A DNA stretch of 6,814 nucleotides, from positions 1 through 6,814 of the forward strand of contig CALKWH010000437.1 of NCBI GenBank assembly GCA_938004375.1. Reading direction: 5' to 3'. Within the stretch, counting starts at the first letter, position 1. Each line of letters starts with the position of its first letter. This stretch comes from an uncultured Pseudomonadota bacterium. GTDB taxonomy: Bacteria > Myxococcota_A > Polyangia > HGW-17. Positions 6,501 to 6,814 of this stretch are shown one piece after another. Made by a program: the position numbers and the translations under genes. The notes under the pieces are model-generated. The model saw only the letters and a program-made list of their open reading frames with translations, made no database searches and was not told where the DNA came from.

Positions 6501-6708
6501 GCTGGCCCCGATCCTGATGACGGCGCTGACCTCCATGTTCGCCCTGGTCCCGCTGGTGTTTTCGGCCGGCGCGCCGGGCAACGAGCTCCAGGCGCCCATG
6601 GGCATCGTGATCCTGGGCGGCCTGTTCTCCTCGACCTTCCTCAGCCTCTTCGTGCTGCCTTCGTTTTATCTGGCGATCGCGTCGCGCCTGGTGGGCGGGT
6701 CGGACTAG
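3586..6708 (+). CDS. RND heavy-metal efflux permease, CusA/CzcA family
   Basis: A full-length (1040-residue) proton-driven RND pump. Twelve membrane segments are visible: TM1 about 12-33; TM2-6 between about 343 and 503; TM7 about 540-559; TM8-12 between about 872 and 1031. Two large periplasmic loops (34-342 and 560-870) form the porter and docking domains. Family marks include the MAVDVFPDL segment after TM1 (36-44), ELPPGVEPP (122-130) and FGIAVRNGILLLDH in TM10. The TM4 signature reads LAIGVLIDDAIIGVEN (398-413): Asp405 and Glu412 align with CusA Asp405 and CzcA Asp408/Glu415, but the residue after Asp405 is a second Asp (Ala in CusA, Gly in CzcA) and the first Asp of CzcA's signature is Ala399. 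Of the CusA methionine relay I see only Met391; positions 403 and 410 are Leu and Gly. Export of a divalent metal is therefore as likely as Cu/Ag. The pump is coupled to the adaptor upstream. The stop codon lies in a repeat array. Confidence 0.93.
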   Translation: MRMLERLIRMSVEARVAVVLLSGLVAVLGWWTARGMAVDVFPDLTAVTITVITETDRLAPEESELQVTRVLENTLVGAPRVRRTRSVSGYGFSVVWVEFAWGVPLQTARRIVSERLAVAAAELPPGVEPPGITPETSVMGEIMTIGLVGEGQDPVALRDFAVREVRAALVRIPGVAQVFVTGGETGQWHVIADPDALESFGVGLDELQAALEAAGTNSSAGFRVEGPQESLVRILGQVREPADLEELVVAVRGGVPVTVGRVARVVPGHAVRRGDGSVNGRPGIVITVLRHPDGNTLELTGRIHAALDAVERRLPPGARLERHLFSQADFIRTAIDNVGRSLRDGAILLCLILLLFLLDWRALLVSLSSLPLSLLVAVLFLKAIGVEFNTMSLGGLTLAIGVLIDDAIIGVENAWRRFAQDRAPPDRERRPVAAVVFSATREILRSVVFANVLLVVVFVPIFFIGGMEGLLMAPLGWAFLAANVSSLVVFLTLGPALSTLLLGGLRHRNSAPGPKPEGSATSRMLRRGYLAVLRRTLPHALPLLVVLVVATGLAVWAVARQDRRFLPEWNEGALNITVIALPGTSLAESDALGREVERRLLTVPEVRSTSRRTGRTEQDEHAMDVNGSEIEVRLSRTGRGKDAIVREIRRKLGDLLGVQVQVGQPLAHRIDHMLSGSRTTFVVRVVGEELWELRRLAKEVAAELGGILGVVDVTVEPVVEVRQEHLRLNRRELAEAGLTPARVIGFLETALHGTVVGTVHLPGPTRRDVLLTLEPAARTWNARIAGLNLLSPRSGPVPISRLASLEPAMGPNVILHENGRRRILVTANFSSSDTAALVARIRDRLDGAVSLPPGYRLEYGGQFEAEARATRSLLWILALVAAAILMILAVTFGSLWKAGLMLLNLPFALVGGQVALWLTNTPVSVASMLGFITLFGIAVRNGILLLDHFAHVARERPDAPLAELVLQGSAERLAPILMTALTSMFALVPLVFSAGAPGNELQAPMGIVILGGLFSSTFLSLFVLPSFYLAIASRLVGGSD

Positions 6709-6757
6709 TCAGCAAGTCAGACCAGTCAGACCAGTCAGACCAGTCGGACAAGTCGGA
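6696..6757 (+). repeat. Tandem array of 9-base units at the 3' end of the permease gene
   Basis: Units read CGGGTCGGA (6696-6704), CTAGTCAG (6705-6712, one base short), CAAGTCAGA (6713-6721), CCAGTCAGA (6722-6730), CCAGTCAGA (6731-6739), CCAGTCGGA (6740-6748) and CAAGTCGGA (6749-6757). The consensus is CMAGTCRGA, with a G/A switch grouped at the two ends. The array starts inside the last permease codons (Gly-Gly-Ser-Asp) and contains the TAG stop at 6706-6708. Each unit boundary holds GTC-R-GAC, a 3-base dyad, so short hairpins are possible in many registers. There are no spacers and no nearby cas genes. Confidence 0.8.
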
Positions 6758-6814
6758 CCTCACAGCGCTCGTCAGGTCCACTGATACCGTCGAGCAGAGG
6801 GCGCTGGTGCTTGT
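6758..6814. other. Terminal 57 bases with no supported feature
   Basis: After the repeat array the window runs 57 more bases to its edge. I see no start codon with a ribosome site, no hairpin followed by T-run, and no gene end on the minus strand that I can support. An outer-membrane channel gene could begin beyond the edge. Confidence 0.4.

Noticed and set aside
6696..6757. The 9-base array as a CRISPR or as an intrinsic terminator
   Set aside because: Units are short, contiguous and without spacers, and there are no cas genes. There is no strong GC stem followed by a T-run.

Overview
The window is GC-rich (about 70% by eye) chromosomal-type DNA from a Gram-negative bacterium: it encodes a lipoprotein adaptor and an inner-membrane RND pump that only make sense in a two-membrane cell. 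Gene content and protein style (IscR-like Rrf2 regulator, DTW-domain protein, XseB, a stand-alone receiver domain, a heavy-metal-type RND system) fit a proteobacterium, perhaps a high-GC deltaproteobacterial or Desulfuromonadota-like lineage. That placement is a weak inference from style, not a match.

Layout. The left 1.1 kb is read on the minus strand: a DTW-domain protein (422-1120, probable tRNA acp3U synthase) followed by an Rrf2/IscR-like regulator (1-356, its C-terminus cut by the window edge). The regulator carries the Cys3-His ligand set of a [2Fe-2S] sensor and has its own sigma-70-like promoter, with a dyad placed between -35 and -10 that resembles an IscR/Rrf2 operator. A 179-base divergent intergenic region follows.

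To the right everything is on the plus strand. A two-gene unit holds xseB (exonuclease VII small subunit, 1300-1545) and, 2 bases later, a stand-alone receiver-like protein (1548-1910) that has lost the acidic pocket and the conserved Lys, so it looks like a pseudo-receiver. Then comes a metal-efflux locus: a small membrane-anchored or exported His/Cys-rich protein of unknown family (1982-2323), a His-rich lipoprotein periplasmic adaptor (2377-3576) and a CusA/CzcA-type RND permease (3586-6708). The adaptor and permease would form the inner-membrane and periplasmic parts of a tripartite efflux pump. No outer-membrane channel gene lies in the window. The substrate cannot be fixed: the permease keeps Asp405 and Glu412 of the heavy-metal signature in an unusual Asp-Asp form, but most of the CusA methionine relay is not visible, which speaks against a simple Cu/Ag assignment.

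The window ends in a short tandem array of 9-base units that begins inside the last codons of the permease and swallows its stop codon, followed by about 57 bases with no gene I can support.

Nothing here is a clearly new defence or mobile system. The items most worth a second look are the small His/Cys-rich protein, the pseudo-receiver tied to xseB, the operator/promoter overlap of the Rrf2 gene, and the 9-base repeat array.
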